Assembly (NCBI RefSeq): GCF_003987435.1
Contig: NZ_PIQG01000006.1
Location: 1-49,043, forward strand
DNA length: 49,043 nt
From: Pseudidiomarina taiwanensis
Lineage (GTDB): Bacteria > Pseudomonadota > Gammaproteobacteria > Enterobacterales > Alteromonadaceae
Direction of reading: 5' to 3'
In this document: positions 45,488 through 49,043 of the stretch, piece by piece
Numbering within the stretch: position 1 is the first letter of the stretch
How the letters are laid out: each line of letters begins with the position of its first letter
Translations under genes and position numbers: made by a program
The notes under the pieces: generated by a model
Databases searched by the model: none
Told to the model about the DNA's origin: nothing
What the model saw: the letters and a program-made list of their open reading frames with translations, nothing else

Positions 45488-48400
45488 CGTTAACGACGCG
45501 TATCGCATGGATCATTGTTAGCCTCTTTATCGCTGTACCGACCCTAATACTCGGTTTGTTAGCGACAACTTGGGGTTCTAATGTCGCCGTTCAACTCGCT
45601 CTCAAAGTAAGCCCAGTTGCAATTCAATACGAGCGGTTTGAGGGGTCTTTGTTAAATCAATTTACTGTTCATAATCTAGCAATAAAAATGCCAGAACAAA
45701 TGATCACGGTAGATGAAGTCAGCTTGGATTGGTCGCTGCTAGCACTGACAGATCCTAAGCTGAAGATTAATCAAATTGGCATTAACCAACTGGCGATAAC
45801 TTTACAGCCACCTGAACAGCAATCGAACAGTCATACGGCCTCTTTGACAGGCTTTTCAACACCGCTGCCGATACTGCTCGAGAGGCTAGATGTGAAGGCG
45901 TTAACCCTCTCTACTGGTGCTGAGCCGAGTTACCAAGTTTCTGACATAGTACTCGCTGCCGAGTTTACTCAAGATGAGTTAACGCTGCAGAACCTTGCGG
46001 CCCGATATGATGCGTTTACCCTGAACAGTGAGTTGGCTATAAACCTAAATGACCAACTCCCTTTCTCGATAAATGCAACCATCAACGGGGAGAGCTCAGT
46101 AAACCTAGTGCTAGCAACGACTGGCAATATTGACCAAGTAAACTTGAATGGCGAATTAACTATCGCGGACAGCCCGGCCCAAACATTTAACGGCTCGATA
46201 AATAACTTACAAAGCCAATTGGCACCTCAGGGACAAATCCAAATTAACCAATTAAGTCTGGTGAGCATTAATAACGCGCTTATCGACTTAGGGTATCAAC
46301 CTATTGAAATTGCTCATACCAACCAATTGATAGTGCACGGTTCTCTCGATTTTAGTGCACAAGAAATTACAACGGATAGCTTTGAGCTATTCGGGCTTGA
46401 GGGTCTTGATAGAGGATCAATACGACTTTCTGGATCAATCACTTCATGGCTAACTGCATTAAACAAGCCTGAACTGGCAGAGCTTAAACTGCAACTGACC
46501 GGTCCTTTATTCGATTTGAGTCACTATGTCGGCATCGAAGATTTCCGAGCGTATGACTTAGCTGGACAGGTTGCTGGCACAGTGAATGACTACCGATTCA
46601 ACTTTAATGCTCAATTCGAGCAACCCACATCATTGTTAGACACGACTCATGCGTACGTGAGCCTAGCGGGATTTGGTAATCAACATTCAGCTCGGCTTGA
46701 GACTTTTGAAATACGTCATCCTCAAGTTAAAGCCCTGGGTAAGGCTGACTTAAATTGGCGTGAAAACATCGCTCTAGGCGCTCAACTAAGCCAACTTGAA
46801 GTGACCGCTCAAAGCTACCAGCTAACCAGCTCTGGAGCGATTACATTGACAGACGATGTAATCAATATTCCCAGTTTACAAGGTGTTGTGAATCAAACGC
46901 AATTCAATTTGGCAGGCAACTTTAATTTGAATCCGGAGCGCTCTGTAAGTGGCTTAGAATTGAGTGTTATGATTCCCACACTCGCAGATTTAAGTACCAA
47001 TGCTGACGATATCTTGCATAAACTCGACGGAGAGTTAGCAACTAAGCTCCTCATAAATGGCGATATGGATGAAGTCACTGCATTAATGACCGAGTTAAAT
47101 TACCGAAACGACGAACTAGGGACGTGGCAGTTACTCGAAGCAACCGAACTTAAATTCAATATCGCACAACGTCTGTTGACCACAGAGCTTATTTGTTTAA
47201 ATCGTTCATCTCGCTGGCAAGCAAGCAATCCTACCGCTCTGTGCTTGAGTTCAGAGACCGTTCGTGATGAACAGCACTTAGTTTTGATTGGACAAGAATT
47301 ACCTTTATTTTTATTGAATCGATTTCGCGCAGACGATGTGCGCGAGCGTATCAGTGGACGCGTCGATATCCGTGCGACCGCTGCAATTAACCCGCAAGAC
47401 TTGAGTTTACTCTACACCGAGGGTGATGTATTCAGTGATTCAACCCGAATCTCTGCTTTAGATGATGGCGTGGAATCGAAGATAGAGTTTTGGCAACTCA
47501 ACTGGCGCGGTCACCAAGAGCTTCTAACGACTGAGTTTCTGTTGCAATTACCTGAACAGCAAGGTGCAATCGTCGGAGATATTTCGATTGAGCAACTTGA
47601 ACAAATTGAAGGGAATGTTTTAGTCGGGTTGTACGATCTCAGTCTACTGCAATGGTGGCTCCCTGATATCAATACGATCAGACCGCGCGCGGTCGGTGAG
47701 ATTAATATCACAGGCTCAGTTTCAGAGCCATCAATTGCTGGGCAATTCGAAGTTGCTGCGGACGAAATGGGGCTATCGAATAGCGGTATCGTGTTGACCG
47801 ATTTGCGCTTTTCAATAAGTGATCAAGAGGGCTTTGCTGACCAATTCTTGCTTGATGGACAAGCGTCGACTGGCGACGGTTGGTTGGCACTAGAAGGGGC
47901 AATAGAGCCCTTGAATAAGTCGCTAAGGCTAAATATTAATGGCAGTAATTTCGTTGCTCTTAATACTCCTAATCTAAACGTTGTTGTCGATCCTCAGATC
48001 GCACTGACAGCAACCGGTGATCGAGTGGATATAAAAGGCAGTGTACATATACCAACAGCGAGAATCGGTACCCCTGAATTAACCAGCGTTACCCGGCCAT
48101 CAGCTGATGTGGTCATTTATGAAAATAATGTTCCTTTGTTTGAGGAAGATAATCAACTCTATCCGGTCTATGCAGATATAGAATTAAGTTTGGGTAATGA
48201 TGTCGTCATAGATGCCTATGGATTTACCGGGAATGTAGCCGGACGACTGCAGTTGAACGAAGCACCAGAAAAAGCACTCACAGCAGCGGGGAGCATCGAA
48301 GTCGCGCAAGGTAAATACGAGATATATGGGCAAGAATTACAAATTGATCGAGGAAAATTGGTCTATAACGGAGGCCCGATTAACAATCCAGGGCTCGACC

Positions 48401-48885
48401 TTAGAGTGGTCCGCCAAGCGGCTAGCCTGGTTCCAGGGGAGGATGTCGCAGTCGGTGCTCAAGTTGGAGGTAGCTTAGCCACGCCACAACTTAGGTTGTT
48501 CTCTACACCGACAATGCCTGAGAGCTCAATCCTCTCTTACCTACTTTTAGGTCGCGGGCCGGGTGCAGGATCTGACAATGACAATATGAAACTGCAGGCT
48601 CTATTAGCACTTGGTTCGCAGGGTACAGATATTATCGGCAATGAGTTTAAACAAGCATTTGGACTCGACGAATTTGGTATCGATTCAACGCGTGATCCTC
48701 GCGACACTTCATTTTATATCGGCAAATATCTGTCACCACGCCTCTATGTTAAATATGGTGTTGGCTTATTTGAGAATACCAATACTTTCTTTATTCAATA
48801 TAAGTTAACTGAACACTTCTTAATTGAGAGCTCGACAAGTGGTGAAGCACAAGGTGGCGACATCTTTTATACGATAGAGAAATAA
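45484..48885 (+). CDS. tamB: Translocation and assembly module protein TamB
   Basis: A 1133-residue AsmA-like, beta-groove protein spanning the periplasm as partner of TamA. An N-terminal anchor helix (IAWIIVSLFIAVPTLILGLL) is followed by long beta-repeat regions and the C-terminal DUF490 domain (about 760-1133) with GRLQLNEAPEKALTAAGSIEVAQGKYEIYGQELQIDRGKLVYNGGPINNPGLDLRV and the terminal barrel-plug-like segment. Overlaps tamA by four bases (ATGA). Confidence 0.94.
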   Translation: MTLTTRIAWIIVSLFIAVPTLILGLLATTWGSNVAVQLALKVSPVAIQYERFEGSLLNQFTVHNLAIKMPEQMITVDEVSLDWSLLALTDPKLKINQIGINQLAITLQPPEQQSNSHTASLTGFSTPLPILLERLDVKALTLSTGAEPSYQVSDIVLAAEFTQDELTLQNLAARYDAFTLNSELAINLNDQLPFSINATINGESSVNLVLATTGNIDQVNLNGELTIADSPAQTFNGSINNLQSQLAPQGQIQINQLSLVSINNALIDLGYQPIEIAHTNQLIVHGSLDFSAQEITTDSFELFGLEGLDRGSIRLSGSITSWLTALNKPELAELKLQLTGPLFDLSHYVGIEDFRAYDLAGQVAGTVNDYRFNFNAQFEQPTSLLDTTHAYVSLAGFGNQHSARLETFEIRHPQVKALGKADLNWRENIALGAQLSQLEVTAQSYQLTSSGAITLTDDVINIPSLQGVVNQTQFNLAGNFNLNPERSVSGLELSVMIPTLADLSTNADDILHKLDGELATKLLINGDMDEVTALMTELNYRNDELGTWQLLEATELKFNIAQRLLTTELICLNRSSRWQASNPTALCLSSETVRDEQHLVLIGQELPLFLLNRFRADDVRERISGRVDIRATAAINPQDLSLLYTEGDVFSDSTRISALDDGVESKIEFWQLNWRGHQELLTTEFLLQLPEQQGAIVGDISIEQLEQIEGNVLVGLYDLSLLQWWLPDINTIRPRAVGEINITGSVSEPSIAGQFEVAADEMGLSNSGIVLTDLRFSISDQEGFADQFLLDGQASTGDGWLALEGAIEPLNKSLRLNINGSNFVALNTPNLNVVVDPQIALTATGDRVDIKGSVHIPTARIGTPELTSVTRPSADVVIYENNVPLFEEDNQLYPVYADIELSLGNDVVIDAYGFTGNVAGRLQLNEAPEKALTAAGSIEVAQGKYEIYGQELQIDRGKLVYNGGPINNPGLDLRVVRQAASLVPGEDVAVGAQVGGSLATPQLRLFSTPTMPESSILSYLLLGRGPGAGSDNDNMKLQALLALGSQGTDIIGNEFKQAFGLDEFGIDSTRDPRDTSFYIGKYLSPRLYVKYGVGLFENTNTFFIQYKLTEHFLIESSTSGEAQGGDIFYTIEK

Positions 48886-48887
48886 AA

Positions 48888-48915
48888 AATCCCCCGTCCG
48901 TAAGGACGAGGGATT
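48888..48915 (-). terminator. rrn operon terminator
   Basis: AATCCC[C]CGTCC (48888-48899) pairs with GGACG[A]GGGATT (48904-48915) across the GTAA loop, with one C-A mismatch. On the minus strand it is followed by TTTTTTA, a proper T-run. It ends the 5S transcript and lies three bases beyond the tamB stop. Confidence 0.85.
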
Positions 48916-48923
48916 AGGATAGG

Positions 48924-49042
48924 AGCCTGGCAGTGACCTACTCTCACATGGGGAATCCCCACACTACCATCGGCGCGGAAGCGTTTCACGTCTGAGTTCG
49001 GAATGGAGTCAGGTGGTTCCACTTCGCTATGGCCGCCAGGCA
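48924..49042 (-). rRNA. rrf: 5S rRNA
   Basis: The minus strand reads TGCCTGGCGGCCATAGCGAA and continues with the conserved 5S sequence (ACCTGACTCCATTCCGAACT, then GGTAGTGTGGGG) ending CCAGGCT. The terminal stem TGCCTGG/CCAGGCT has one end mismatch. About 119 nt, complete except possibly one terminal base; ends approximated from E. coli. Confidence 0.95.
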
Positions 49043-49043
49043 A

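Noticed and set aside
1-49043. Search for CRISPR arrays, insertion sequences, integrases, attachment sites and phage genes
   Set aside because: No regularly spaced direct repeats, transposase motifs, terminal inverted repeats or integrase signatures were seen.

Overview
This window looks like chromosomal DNA from a marine-type gammaproteobacterium, probably of the Alteromonadales and possibly near the Idiomarinaceae. That placement rests on the 16S 5' end, the gammaproteobacterial order of the ribosomal protein genes, a six-gene Mrp antiporter operon and TamAB; the genus cannot be fixed from here. I see no transposase, integrase, phage gene or CRISPR array. Both edges lie in minus-strand rRNA genes: the 16S 5' end on the left and a 5S gene on the right. 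The segment is therefore either the stretch between two co-oriented rrn operons or an assembly unit cut at rRNA repeats.

Layout. (1) 1-470: 16S 5' end, rrn leader with boxA/boxB, and tandem promoters. (2) 583-1392: a secreted repeat protein. (3) 1463-9980, minus: the complete spc and alpha ribosomal operons (rplN to rplQ with secY, rpmJ and rpoA). The S10 operon that normally lies upstream is absent, and its place is taken by a divergent Mrp Na+/H+ antiporter operon (10316-16097). (4) 16100-25057, minus: a tightly coupled 13-gene Tad/Flp-like pilus operon with pilin, pseudopilins, secretin, ATPase and platform proteins, but no TadZ and no prepilin peptidase. It includes several unfamiliar members. 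(5) queE and queC (queuosine/7-deazaguanine synthesis), divergent, then nagZ and a secreted S41 protease. (6) A minus-strand serB-radA-ABC importer operon. (7) ytjB-like, tatD-like, prfC and DUF368. (8) cdd-deoC-deoA-deoB-deoD nucleoside catabolism. (9) A DUF2892 plus YgaV/BigR-like ArsR pair. (10) tRNA-Trp, holD and rimI. (11) tamA-tamB, then an rrn terminator and 5S.

How it fits together. The left third is translation and secretion machinery read in the same direction as the rRNA. The middle is cell-surface biology: sodium/proton exchange and pilus assembly. The right third keeps most of the gene set found near 99 min in E. coli (holD-rimI, prfC, a TatD paralogue, deo, ytjB/serB/radA), rearranged. 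Genes are packed very tightly: all six convergent protein-coding pairs are separated by 7 bases or less, or overlap.

The most notable points are the Tad-like operon, queE apparently starting at AUU, the break between the S10 and spc operons, the ArsR/DUF2892 unit with a recognisable promoter and dyad, and a periplasmic protein built of 30-residue repeats beside the rrn promoter.
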